Shown in pieces: positions 6,866 to 14,031 of a DNA stretch of 24,871 bases. The stretch comes from a virus. The first letter of the stretch is position 1. Each line of letters starts with the position of its first letter. The translations under genes and the position numbers were made by a program. Location: IMG/VR virus record IMGVR_UViG_3300032263_000004, positions 1 through 24,871 of that record, one strand, 5' to 3'. Below the pieces are notes generated by a model. The model made no database searches. It was not told the DNA's origin and saw only the letters and a program-made list of their open reading frames with translations.

Positions 6866-7528
6866 TCACAGTGCGGTCACGGTTGCCTTGAACATGCCCC
6901 ACGAACCCGGCGTCTTCGCGCCAGGACGCCAATCGCCGAGGCCCTTGTACCGGCCAGCAAGCGCCAGGATTTCCTTCAGAACCTTCTCTGTGATCTGTTC
7001 GTCCCAGACGTTGATCGTGCCACTGATTGCCCAGCGATCGAAGCACGGGCGCACCCGAATGTGTTTCGCCTGCCCGATCTTTGCGCGCTTGACGTGCAAA
7101 CGGAAGCCCAGGTCGATCGCTTTCGCCTTGTGGTCAGCGAAATCTTTGACGGCCATCAGGGCCTCGATCTCTGACATCGGCACCGTCTTTCCGTCAATCG
7201 TCAGGGGCCAGAACGGCTCCTCGACCATCATGCCGCTTTGCGTTTGCGACTTGAAGGTCTTGCTGCCCTTGGCGCCCGGGACCGGCACCATGCCGCCGCC
7301 CTCCATGATGCAGCGCATCAGGTTGTCCGATGGCATCGCCACGATCTGTTCGTCGTGATACAGGCTGCCGATCCAGCGGAACGCCGGGCTGCGATCGTCG
7401 CCCGCCTTGCTGGACTTCTTGTTGGCCGCGTCAGCCTTCCACTCGTCCATCATGTCGGACCACTCGATGTTGTCCTGATGCATAAGAAGCGCCGTGTCGC
7501 CGACGATTTCAATTGCGTAACTCTTCAT
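6866..7528 (-). CDS. Unknown phage protein with possible RAMP/Cas7-like layout (220 aa)
   Basis: The start is ATG 7528, because GGAG followed by AGACA lies just upstream and the sequence changes from repeat to normal coding there. The frame's extension to 7642 is repeat-derived. The 220 residues begin MKSYAIEIVGDTALLMHQDN, then a charged variable part, MPSDNLMRCIMEGGG (about 81-95), a KTFKSQTQSG loop, and near the end GTINVWDEQITEKVLKEIL followed by GRYKGLGDWRPG and GSWGMFKA. A beta-strand start, a small-residue helix, and a Gly-rich GLGDWRP-G-GMF ending recall RNA-binding RAMP (Cas7-type) proteins. That is a layout resemblance only. It is the first gene after the repeat array and heads the recombination genes. 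Confidence 0.75.
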   Translation of the reverse strand: MKSYAIEIVGDTALLMHQDNIEWSDMMDEWKADAANKKSSKAGDDRSPAFRWIGSLYHDEQIVAMPSDNLMRCIMEGGGMVPVPGAKGSKTFKSQTQSGMMVEEPFWPLTIDGKTVPMSEIEALMAVKDFADHKAKAIDLGFRLHVKRAKIGQAKHIRVRPCFDRWAISGTINVWDEQITEKVLKEILALAGRYKGLGDWRPGAKTPGSWGMFKATVTAL

Positions 7529-7561
7529 GTGTCTCTCCAGTTGATGATGCGCATTGCGCCC

Positions 7562-8059
7562 GTACCATGACCTGCCTTGCCGCGCCAAACCTAGCCCGAC
7601 CGTGCAATGCCACTTTGGTGTTTCCACCGGGATAACCAGCACGCCGATTACCCCGCTGTAAACAGCCCTTGCCGTACCGCGCCGAACCCGACCCTGACCA
7701 GCCCTGCCCTACCGAGTCGTGCCCAGTTGATGTTTCCACCGGGTAACGCGCCATAGACGCGCTGCCCGCTGAGAACAGCCCTTGCCGTGCCACGCCTGAC
7801 CGAGCCGCGCCATGCTCTGCCTAGCCGCGCCAGACCCCGTTGGTGTTTCCACCGGGAGGGACAGCACGCCGCCCAACCCGCTGTAAACAGCCCTTGCCCT
7901 GCCAGACCCAGCCCCGCCTGGCCGCGCCAGACCCCGTCGGTGCAACCGCACCGGGAAGAGCGGCACGCCGCCCAACCCGCTGCATTCGCAGCCCTTGCCG
8001 CGCCGGGCCAGACCGTGCCAGGCCGAGCCGCGCCGTGCCCTGCCAAACCCAGCCCGACC
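7562..8059 (-). repeat. Pentamer/hairpin repeat array, probably transcribed structured RNA
   Basis: The 549-bp gap 7529-8077 holds an ordered array. Read on the minus (transcribed) strand, five tracts of a degenerate pentamer GGYNN alternate with four modules of 57-61 nt. Tracts are at 7995-8059 (13 units), 7894-7933 (8), 7782-7836 (11), 7669-7723 (11) and 7562-7611 (10, less perfect). Each module carries two hairpins: GCTG/CAGC (at 7979-7992, 7880-7891, 7768-7779, 7655-7666) and GGTG/CACC, mostly with a GAAA loop (at 7939-7952, 7842-7853, 7729-7740, 7617-7628). The array begins right after the stop at 8078 and ends before the ribosome site of the gene at 7528. Minus-strand frames through it are open only because the repeats lack stops. 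Confidence 0.85.
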
Positions 8060-8077
8060 ATGCGGGTGTTTCAAAAC

Positions 8078-8281
8078 TTACGCCTCCACTTCCTTCGCCA
8101 CAGACGGCGCGATTTCCACGCCGGGGCAGATTTGCTCGATGCGCCAGCGGATCATTGCCCGCTGAACCATCGCCAGGCCCTGCAGACGCCCGATCTGCTG
8201 GGGCGTCGGGGTGGCGGTCAGATCCAAGAGGCCGTCGAGGATGACGTACATGTCCATGAGGTCGTTCGCATATATCTTCAT
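8078..8281 (-). CDS. Small early protein of unknown function (67 aa)
   Basis: This 67-residue protein begins MKIYANDLMDMYVILDGLLD and is mainly helical, ending in an acidic tail. AAGGAG followed by AGACA precedes ATG 8281, and the upstream gene ends 11 bp away. Its TAA stop (8078-8080) is followed at once by the repeat array. No motif or family is recognised; it could be a small regulatory or host-takeover protein, but nothing in the sequence proves that. Confidence 0.75.
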   Translation of the reverse strand: MKIYANDLMDMYVILDGLLDLTATPTPQQIGRLQGLAMVQRAMIRWRIEQICPGVEIAPSVAKEVEA

Positions 8282-8292
8282 GCTGTCTCTCC

Positions 8293-8721
8293 TTAGTACC
8301 AGTGATCGGCGTCGTCTAAGTCACGCTCGGGCGGGCTGAAATCGTCGTAGCGCTGGGCGTCGTAGATATCCCACGCCTCATCCTCAATCCTGCCGTCCAT
8401 TGCAGCGGCAGCGCGCACGCGCATCTCTGCGGCAGCGGCCAGCACCTGCTGATCAGTGCCGTTGAACAGCGCCACCAGCAGGGCGCGGGTGCTGGCCTTC
8501 GGTGCGTCGAGCTTCGACACGTCGATCGAAACGTCCGGGCCGTTGCCCAGCACCTCCGAGAGCCACTCGTCCAGGTCAATGGCGTGAGAGAACACGCGCC
8601 GTTGCGCCTCGTCGTAGACCTCCTCGGGGAGGTCGTAGGATGGCGTGCGCGGGTCGGCGGGATGGCCGTGATACGGGCCGTAGTCCGAATCGTATGATCC
8701 GAAGCGGGGTTCGTGTCGCAT
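8293..8721 (-). CDS. First gene of the leftward early operon, unknown function (142 aa)
   Basis: This 142-aa protein has a His/Tyr/Pro-rich N-terminus (MRHEPRFGSYDSDYGPYHGH), a helical Ala-rich centre (about residues 75-110) and a very acidic C-terminus (PPERDLDDADHWY). A strong ribosome site AGGAG with AGACA precedes ATG 8721. It is the promoter-proximal gene of the minus-strand operon, so it is probably expressed first and strongly. The acidic C-terminus could be a DNA-mimic or protein-interaction feature, but this is speculation; no family is recognised. Confidence 0.75.
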   Translation of the reverse strand: MRHEPRFGSYDSDYGPYHGHPADPRTPSYDLPEEVYDEAQRRVFSHAIDLDEWLSEVLGNGPDVSIDVSKLDAPKASTRALLVALFNGTDQQVLAAAAEMRVRAAAAMDGRIEDEAWDIYDAQRYDDFSPPERDLDDADHWY

Positions 8722-8752
8722 GTCTGCTCCTGTTTTGTGTGCTGACGGCGCA

Positions 8753-8782
8753 AGTGTAGTCCCACGCAGATCGATACGTCAA
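8753..8782 (-). promoter_or_regulatory. Sigma70-like promoter for the leftward early operon
   Basis: On the minus strand TTGACG (8777-8782, 5 of 6 matches to the -35 consensus) is followed after 18 bp by TACACT (8753-8758, 4 of 6 to -10). Transcription would start near 8745, about 25 bases before ATG 8721. It is the best promoter match seen between the divergent genes. Confidence 0.65.
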
Positions 8783-8820
8783 GCGCAGAATCTCCTATTC
8801 CCGACAAAAATAGCAGGGAT

Positions 8821-8850
8821 TTCGGATGGGCGCGAAAGCGGGGCTATGAT
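8821..8850 (+). promoter_or_regulatory. Candidate promoter for the rightward regulator/replication operon
   Basis: TATGAT (8845-8850) is a good -10 box 28 bp before the GTG start at 8878. The best -35 at proper distance, TTCGGA (8821-8826, 18-bp spacer), matches the consensus at only 3 of 6 positions. Activation by a phage or host factor may be needed. Confidence 0.35.
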
Positions 8851-8877
8851 CGCGTGCCGCACTTAGAGGAGCAGACA

Positions 8878-9159
8878 GTGGAACTGACGAAACGACAGGC
8901 GCAGATCGTCGATGTCATCGAGCGACGCGGCCTGATTTCACTGACCGACCTGTCGGCAGAGACAGGGCTTACGAAACACAACCTGCGCAGCCATCTGGGC
9001 ACACTGCGGCGCATCGGCCGCATCGAGCCCACCACGCGAGGAGGGCGCAGCAAGTGGAAGATCGCGCCCTATCGGCACTACTTCGCGCCGTTGGAGCAGG
9101 TTCCATCGGTTTGGCATTACGCGGCGCGGTGCGCCTGGGAAAGGTGGGCACGAGGATGA
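8878..9159 (+). CDS. Winged helix-turn-helix DNA-binding protein, probable regulator
   Basis: This 93-aa protein starts with GTG at 8878, chosen because AGAGGAG lies 6 bp upstream; an alternative GTG at 8854 has no such site. The sequence TKRQAQIVDVIERRGLISLT, then DLSAETGLTKHNLRSHLGTL and GRIEPTTRGGRSKWK, is a typical winged HTH. The recognition helix is around KHNLRSHLGTLRRIG and the wing is the Gly-Gly turn. It is the first gene of the rightward operon and faces the leftward operon across a 156-bp control region, so regulation of those divergent promoters is likely. It overlaps the next gene by 4 bp. Confidence 0.8.
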   Translation: MELTKRQAQIVDVIERRGLISLTDLSAETGLTKHNLRSHLGTLRRIGRIEPTTRGGRSKWKIAPYRHYFAPLEQVPSVWHYAARCAWERWARG

Positions 9160-9692
9160 TTGAACTACCCGACACGCTGCCAGATTGGCTGGCCGATGCG
9201 ATCCGCAAGCGGACGATCGAAGAGGGCGACTGCCTGATCTGGCAGGGCTGGGTCAGCGGCGGATCGCCCAAGGTTGTGCGTCCTGGCTGGCGCGAGCTGG
9301 GGCTGAAAACGAAAGGCGTCAGCGTGCGCCGAGAGATTGCCGCAGCGATCAAGAAGCAACCGATCCGCAAGCGGATGTATCCGATGACGTCCTGCGGCGA
9401 CGAGCGGTGCGTGAATCCCGCGCACGTCGTGCAGCGGAACTGGTCGCAACTGATGCAGGCGGCAGCGGACAAATCCGATTACACGATCCGAGCCCGCAAA
9501 GTGTCGCAGGCGCGCCGGCGCAATTCACGCCTGACGCCCGAGGCCGTGGCGGACATCAAAGACGCGCCAACTTGCGCCGAGGCGGCCAAGAAGCACAACA
9601 TCAGCAAGTCGCACGCAAGCGGGATCCGCAATGGGAAATCGTGGACCGATCACGACATCTGGTCCGCAGTTTTTGCGAGGTTGGCAGCATGA
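9156..9692 (+). CDS. HNH-like protein with C-terminal helix-turn-helix, catalytic His apparently missing
   Basis: Starting at ATG 9156 (ATGA overlap), this gives 178 aa. EEGDCLIWQGWVSGG (22-36) and SCGDERCVNPAHVV (79-92) match the HNH_3-type homing-endonuclease layout, with C80, C85, N87 and H90 in place. The residue that normally supplies the first catalytic His, just before the first Cys, reads MTSC here, so nuclease activity is doubtful. The C-terminal part (about 125-165, TCAEAAKKHNISKSHASGIR) is a helix-turn-helix that resembles the DNA-binding tail of homing endonucleases. It may be a domesticated DNA-binding protein in the early regulatory block. Confidence 0.75.
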   Translation: MIELPDTLPDWLADAIRKRTIEEGDCLIWQGWVSGGSPKVVRPGWRELGLKTKGVSVRREIAAAIKKQPIRKRMYPMTSCGDERCVNPAHVVQRNWSQLMQAAADKSDYTIRARKVSQARRRNSRLTPEAVADIKDAPTCAEAAKKHNISKSHASGIRNGKSWTDHDIWSAVFARLAA

Positions 9693-10165
9693 GAGGCCGC
9701 AAAACCCTACGCGAGGTGATGACCGATCACCAGCGCACCGAGGACACGCTGGCGGCCCTGTGGGGCAAGCCGCGCCGGGAACTGCCGATACCGGCAGAGC
9801 CGAAAAAGCGCGCCCCGGCGAAGCCTAGCGGCGAGCCCAGCGAAGCCGAAATCCTGCACGCCATCATCCAACTGCTGCACCGTCATCCGCGCGTGGCGCA
9901 GTGCTGGCGTCAAAATTCCGGCACCTTCGCTGAGCGCAACCGGGACGGCTCGACGCGGTACATCCGCGCCAATACAGCTCGCGGCATGAGCGACATCATG
10001 GGCATCCTGAAGGATGGTCGCACGCTGGCGATCGAAGTGAAATCCCGCACCGGCAGGATGCGGCCCGGACAGGAGGAATTTCTGCAGACGATACGGCAGG
10101 CCGGGGGCGTGGCCGGGGTTTGCCGCAGTGTCGAAGACGCTCAGCGGCTGCTGGGGGACGTATGA
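9689..10165 (+). CDS. VRR-NUC domain nuclease
   Basis: This 158-aa protein has a basic, Pro-rich N-terminal 50 residues and then a VRR-NUC nuclease domain. The motif line is GMSDIMGILKDGRTLAIEVK, giving D102, E116 and K118 of the PD-(D/E)xK core, followed by GRMRPGQEEFLQTIRQAGG with Q128. Proteins of this group are structure-specific or junction nucleases; phages carry stand-alone versions in replication modules. It starts at an ATGA overlap and ends in one with the next gene. A role in processing replication or recombination intermediates is inferred from position just upstream of the primase-helicase. Confidence 0.9.
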   Translation: MRGRKTLREVMTDHQRTEDTLAALWGKPRRELPIPAEPKKRAPAKPSGEPSEAEILHAIIQLLHRHPRVAQCWRQNSGTFAERNRDGSTRYIRANTARGMSDIMGILKDGRTLAIEVKSRTGRMRPGQEEFLQTIRQAGGVAGVCRSVEDAQRLLGDV

Positions 10166-10650
10166 GAAAACGCTCCACCTACCGCCCCCGTGGCGTGAAT
10201 CCGACCGCGCACCTCGTCGCCATCCACGGCGCCGCCCTGCTCAGCAAAGACGACCGCACCGTCTGGGCGCTGGAACTGCGCGGCGCCCTCGACGCAGTGC
10301 GCGAGGCGCGGGCCACGAAGCAGCACTGGGATACCATCTTCGACAGCGTGAACCTAGCCGAGGAACTGGTGCGCGTGCGCTTGGCGTCCGACCCCAGCGG
10401 CGTGATCCGTGACGCCCAGCAGGCCTGTGCTGGCATCATCCAGCGGATGCAGACCACCGGCACGCGGGCGGCGCGGGCGGGGGAACTGGCGGCGCTCTGG
10501 GACCTAGAGGCGGCGATGATCGACATCCTGGCCACAGTGACCCACGCCGAGCGGTTCCGCGCCGAGGAGCGGATTCGGGCTCGGACGCGGGCGGCGCTGG
10601 CTGGGGGGATTCCGGGGGCTATCGTCGTCGAATATCGGGAGACAGCATGA
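10162..10650 (+). CDS. Conserved-looking phage replication-module protein of unknown function (162 aa)
   Basis: From ATG 10162 (ATGA overlap) this encodes 162 residues starting MRKRSTYRPRGVNPTAHLVA. The rest is largely helical (WALELRGALDAVREARATKQ, LAEELVRVRL, AALWDLEAAMIDILATVTHA) with a basic N-terminus. The RPRGVNP opening is familiar from small proteins that accompany phage primase-helicase genes, but I know no demonstrated function. It overlaps the primase-helicase start by 4 bp, so it is probably made in step with it. Confidence 0.75.
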   Translation: MRKRSTYRPRGVNPTAHLVAIHGAALLSKDDRTVWALELRGALDAVREARATKQHWDTIFDSVNLAEELVRVRLASDPSGVIRDAQQACAGIIQRMQTTGTRAARAGELAALWDLEAAMIDILATVTHAERFRAEERIRARTRAALAGGIPGAIVVEYRETA

Positions 10651-12977
10651 ACACAAAACTCGACTTCTCAGCGCTCGCGCAGCGCCTGCTCATCTCTGCC
10701 GACACCCTAGTCCCCCAGTGGCTCGCAGGCGGGCGCAGGCGGGGCCATGAGTGGGTCTGCGGCGACCTGGCGGGCGGCGAGGGCGATTCCTGCTCCGTCA
10801 ACCTGCTGTCGGGCCGGTGGGCCGATTTCGCCACTTCTGAGCGCGGCGGGGATCTGATCAGCCTATACGCCGCCATCCACGAGATCAGCATGGGCGAAGC
10901 CTACCGCGAACTCTCCGACGAGGCGCCGGCATCCGACGTGCCGGCCAAGCCGCGCCCGGTGAAACCGCAGCGCGCAGTCATCGTGCCCGTGCCCAGTGAG
11001 TCTGCCGACCACGACTGCATCCATCCCGTGCTGGGGGCGCCGTCGCAGCGCTGGACGTACTACGACGGCAACGGGGACGTCCTGGGCTACGTGGCCCGCT
11101 ACGATCCGCCGGGACAGCGCAAGCAGATCATCCCGTGGACGTTCAGCAGTGACGGCTGGGGCATGGGCCAGTGGCCGGCGCCGCGGCCGCTGTATCGCCT
11201 GCAGGAACTGGAGGCCCGCCACGCCGATGCGGTGCTGGTCGTCGAGGGCGAGAAAGCCGCAGACGCGGCCGCAGCGCTGGCGGGCTCGCCATACGTCGCC
11301 GTGACGTGGCCCGGTGGTGCGCAGGCGCTGGGCCGTGCGAACTGGCAGGTGCTGCGCGGTCGCAGGGTGCTCCTGTGGCCAGACGCCGACGAGCCTGGCG
11401 TCACCGCCATGCAGCGCCTGGGCGAGATCCTGGCGCCGATTGCCAGTGAAATCAAAATCATCGACGTCAGCGGTCAGTCCGAGGGTTGGGACTGCGCGGA
11501 CAGCGGGTGGACCCGGTGGACGGCAGCGCGGTCGTGGATCGCACCCAGAACCAGCGTCCTGCGCGGCCCGGAGCCGCCGGCACCACCGCCGGGGCCGAAA
11601 CCGGAATTCGAGCCGGCAGAGGATCCGACGCCGCCGGCATCGGATGAAATCGGCACGCTGGAGCCGAACGAATGGTACAAGCGTTTCGCGTTTCTGCTCA
11701 GCAGTGCGGATTTCTTCGACCTGCACCGCAGGAAACTGATCGAGCGCAAATCATTTGACGCGGCGTTTCGGCATCACAAAATGTATTCAATTCACGCGAA
11801 CGCGAACGGATTGCACAGTCGCGTGACCGCCAGCACCAGTTACGACGAGAACAGAATTGCGATGGGTGCCCGCACGCTGGCCGGCATGATTTACGCGCCG
11901 GGGAATTCGCTTTTCGTCGGCCACGACGGCGAGGTTTACGGCAACGTCTGGCGCGACGGCAGGCCGGCAGGGATACCCGGAGACATTGCCCCGTGGCTGG
12001 AGCACGCGGAGCGCATGATTCCCGACGCCGCAGAGCGGCAGCACTGCTTGGACTGGATGGCGTTCAAAACGCAAAACCCTGGCGTGAAAATCAATCACGG
12101 CATCCTGCACGGCGGGCGGCAGGGCAGCGGCAAAGATACGCTCTGGATGCCGTTTCTGCACGCGATTGGCGGGCCGACAGGGCAGAACGTGAAAACGGTT
12201 ACGACGGAGGAAATCCAATCAGCGTTCAATTACTACGTCCTCAGTGAAGTGCTGGTTCTGAACGAACTCCGCGAGCCGGCATTGGCCGATCGGCGCGCAC
12301 TGGAAAACAAACTCAAGCCGCTGCTAGCCGCGCCCCCGGAGACATTCAGCGTCAACGAAAAGGGGAGGCACCCATACCCTGCGGTCAATCGGCTGGCGGT
12401 TCTTGGTTTCAGCAACGAGCGCGTCAGCCTGTCGCTGTCGGCTGACGATCGCCGCTGGATGGTCTTGTGGTCGGAGGCTGGGATTCTCCCGCAGCAGGAC
12501 GCGCGGGCGCTCTGGCAGTGGTATCAGGCCGGCGGCCTGGATCGCGTAGCGCACTGGCTTCAGCAGCGGGACGTATCGAATTTCAGCCCAGGCGATCGGC
12601 CCCCAGTGACTGATGCGAAAACGGTGATGCTGGAGGGCGGCCTGTCGGCGGGCGAAGCACTGCTAGCCGAGGCGATGCGCAACCGCGTGGGCGTGTTTCG
12701 GGCTGGCGCGATCATGGGGCCGTGGCAACCGCTGATAGACGAGATTCAGCAGGGGATGGAGCGCCACAAAATCAGCATCCAGTCTCTCTATGTGGCGGCG
12801 GGCCATGCGGGATGGCTGGATCTGGGGAAAATCAAAACGGCGGATATCGCACAGAAAAAGCACATTTTGTGTTCGCCAGAAACACTAGAGCGCTACCAGA
12901 GCAACCGCAGCGAAATCCGCCGCATGCTGGAATCCCTGATGCCGCAGGCGAAGGTTTACCCGTTCAAGGCTGGGTGA
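10647..12977 (+). CDS. Bifunctional DNA primase-helicase
   Basis: This 776-aa protein has three parts. The N-terminal 80 residues form a primase zinc-domain-like region (HEWVCGDLAGGEGDS, then GRWADFATSERGGDLISLYA), though a full zinc-finger set is not obvious. The TOPRIM part has E200 in VLVVEGEKAADAA, and D246 and D248 in LLWPDADEPG. The C-terminal part is a superfamily 3-like helicase of phage primases, with Walker A GGRQGSGKDT (K496) and a Walker B-like VLVLNEL about 50 residues later. A Pro-rich linker lies near residues 310-330. It would unwind and prime phage DNA. It is the last gene of the rightward operon, with a minus-strand terminator just beyond it. Confidence 0.92.
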   Translation: MNTKLDFSALAQRLLISADTLVPQWLAGGRRRGHEWVCGDLAGGEGDSCSVNLLSGRWADFATSERGGDLISLYAAIHEISMGEAYRELSDEAPASDVPAKPRPVKPQRAVIVPVPSESADHDCIHPVLGAPSQRWTYYDGNGDVLGYVARYDPPGQRKQIIPWTFSSDGWGMGQWPAPRPLYRLQELEARHADAVLVVEGEKAADAAAALAGSPYVAVTWPGGAQALGRANWQVLRGRRVLLWPDADEPGVTAMQRLGEILAPIASEIKIIDVSGQSEGWDCADSGWTRWTAARSWIAPRTSVLRGPEPPAPPPGPKPEFEPAEDPTPPASDEIGTLEPNEWYKRFAFLLSSADFFDLHRRKLIERKSFDAAFRHHKMYSIHANANGLHSRVTASTSYDENRIAMGARTLAGMIYAPGNSLFVGHDGEVYGNVWRDGRPAGIPGDIAPWLEHAERMIPDAAERQHCLDWMAFKTQNPGVKINHGILHGGRQGSGKDTLWMPFLHAIGGPTGQNVKTVTTEEIQSAFNYYVLSEVLVLNELREPALADRRALENKLKPLLAAPPETFSVNEKGRHPYPAVNRLAVLGFSNERVSLSLSADDRRWMVLWSEAGILPQQDARALWQWYQAGGLDRVAHWLQQRDVSNFSPGDRPPVTDAKTVMLEGGLSAGEALLAEAMRNRVGVFRAGAIMGPWQPLIDEIQQGMERHKISIQSLYVAAGHAGWLDLGKIKTADIAQKKHILCSPETLERYQSNRSEIRRMLESLMPQAKVYPFKAG

Positions 12978-12984
12978 AAAAATA

Positions 12985-13013
12985 GCCCCGGAGAGCAGGG
13001 CTCGATCCGGGGC
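12985..13013 (-). terminator. Rho-independent terminator of the leftward accessory operon
   Basis: GCCCCGGA (12985-12992) and TCCGGGGC (13006-13013) form an 8-bp stem with a 13-nt loop. On the minus strand the stem is followed by TATTTTTTC, a good U-run, so it ends transcription arriving from 13-16.5 kb. It lies 7 bp beyond the primase-helicase stop and would prevent antisense reading of that gene. A second small hairpin, GCCGC/GCGGC, is at 13046-13059. Confidence 0.85.
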
Positions 13014-13066
13014 GAAGTCGCCAAGTGCGCGACAAGGAGGAGACAGCCGCCAAAGCGGCACGCGCA

Positions 13067-13129
13067 TTATAGATCGAGCGCCAGGGCGAGCAAAAGCGCC
13101 AGCAGGATGGCTAGGCCAGCGAGGATCAT
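13067..13129 (-). CDS. Possible 20-aa hydrophobic micropeptide
   Basis: A minus-strand frame from ATG 13129 to TAA 13067-13069 encodes 20 residues, nearly all Leu/Ala/Ile (starts MILAGLAILLALLL), enough for one membrane helix. It begins in an ATGA overlap with the upstream gene, the same coupling used by the real genes around it. It is the last frame before the terminator. Such short frames can arise by chance, so it is listed with reserve. Confidence 0.4.
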   Translation of the reverse strand: MILAGLAILLALLLALALDL

Positions 13130-13398
13130 TTCTCGCCCTCCTGCGCGGGCATCCAGTCCATCGTCGCGTTCAGCGGCGCGTGCCGCCAGGATCCGAGAGC
13201 GGCGCGCACGGCCTTGTCTTCCGCATCGTGCCAGACGGCCACAGGCCTGCGACTGAACAGGCCGCCCGCCGTCATGCTGACGACGTGGCGCCAGCACTGG
13301 GCAGGCTCCAAGTCGGCAGCGGTGAACACGCGATCAGCGGCAGCGCGGGCTGTGGATAACTGCGCCTCCGAAAGTTCAAGATTTTTGAACGTTAGCAT
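13126..13398 (-). CDS. Unknown small protein (90 aa)
   Basis: The likely start is ATG 13398, which overlaps the end of the upstream gene; the longer frame back to 13557 would run through that gene. The 90 residues begin MLTFKNLELSEAQLSTARAA and contain PAQCWRHVVSMTAGGLFSRR and AVWHDAEDKAVRAALGSWRH. It looks like a compact alpha/beta protein with several Trp residues. It lies near the 3' end of the leftward accessory operon. No family recognised. Confidence 0.65.
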   Translation of the reverse strand: MLTFKNLELSEAQLSTARAAADRVFTAADLEPAQCWRHVVSMTAGGLFSRRPVAVWHDAEDKAVRAALGSWRHAPLNATMDWMPAQEGEK

Positions 13399-13715
13399 GC
13401 GGCCTCCGAGTCGCGGCGCACGGTAATCCGCAGTTCGCCCAGGATCGGATGCCCTCCACCGCGCGACTGAGGCCCGACAACGGTCGATTGATAGTGCCAA
13501 GCCACGGTCTGCCGCGTGACGTTGTGCTGATCCCAGCCGGCTTGGCCGACAGACCACGGGCGCGCCGATCTGCCGTGGTGTTTACGCGCCAGATATCGAG
13601 CCACGATGACAGCGGCAGCATTGGGTGACTCGGCCCGCACGCGGCGCGGGTAATCGGTGCAACGGTACAGGCGCGTCGGCGCCGGGGGCTCGGGGGCCCA
13701 GGGGTCGTGTTCCAT
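13392..13715 (-). CDS. Unknown small protein with Pro-rich N-terminus (107 aa)
   Basis: ATG 13715 is preferred, with AGGA about 8 bp upstream; a GTG at 13730 would add five residues. The 107-aa product begins MEHDPWAPEPPAPTRLYRCT, then VRAESPNAAAVIVARYLARK, and ends in a likely beta segment (HPILGELRITVRR). The N-terminal RLYRCTDYPRRVRAESPNAAA segment looks like the start of a small alpha/beta domain. Its stop lies 4 bp inside the next gene. Function is unknown. Confidence 0.65.
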   Translation of the reverse strand: MEHDPWAPEPPAPTRLYRCTDYPRRVRAESPNAAAVIVARYLARKHHGRSARPWSVGQAGWDQHNVTRQTVAWHYQSTVVGPQSRGGGHPILGELRITVRRDSEAAC

Positions 13716-13731
13716 CTCGGTTTTCCTCACG

Positions 13732-14019
13732 TCAGAATTGGCCCGTAGCGGCGCGAATAACGTCCAGCGCGTAGGCTAGGTCATCATCGTCAGCCGCAGG
13801 GTGCGTCAGACGCTGCAGGGCGCGGAGCATCTGCGGCGCGGCGGCGATCAGGCGGGCATTTGCTTCCGCTTGTTTTGCGTCACGTTTCCAAAGCGCTTCA
13901 ACGGTCAAATTATTTACCGTGCAAACATGCTGCTGCGGCGCGGCACTGGGGGAATAAACGTCAAATTGTCGATGTGTCAGGCTATCGCTGACGTAATACC
14001 AAGGCTCAGGGGTGTGCAT
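13732..14019 (-). CDS. Phage protein of the 'NARLIAAAP' type (95 aa), paralogue of 14273-14545
   Basis: This 95-residue protein begins MHTPEPWYYVSDSLTHRQF and contains AEANARLIAAAPQMLRALQR at about residues 51-70. The (A)NARLIAAAP..L..L segment is a recurring signature in small phage and prophage proteins with no assigned function. The N-terminal half resembles the start of the neighbouring 90-aa protein (HTPGSW versus HTPEPW). GAGGAG precedes the start. The family is widespread, so this is a real gene, but its role is not known to me. Confidence 0.8.
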   Translation of the reverse strand: MHTPEPWYYVSDSLTHRQFDVYSPSAAPQQHVCTVNNLTVEALWKRDAKQAEANARLIAAAPQMLRALQRLTHPAADDDDLAYALDVIRAATGQF

Positions 14020-14031
14020 CGTCAGTTCTCC

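Noticed and set aside
7562-8059. CRISPR array
   Set aside because: The conserved modules are 57-61 nt and the sequence between them is itself repetitive pentamers, not unique spacers; no cas genes are adjacent apart from a speculative fold resemblance.
7509-8074. Three long overlapping minus-strand frames (7509-7793, 7648-8061, 7709-8074) with Gly/Arg/Gln-rich products
   Set aside because: They are open in all frames because a 5-nt repeat without stops rotates through the frames; none has a convincing ribosome site or normal composition.
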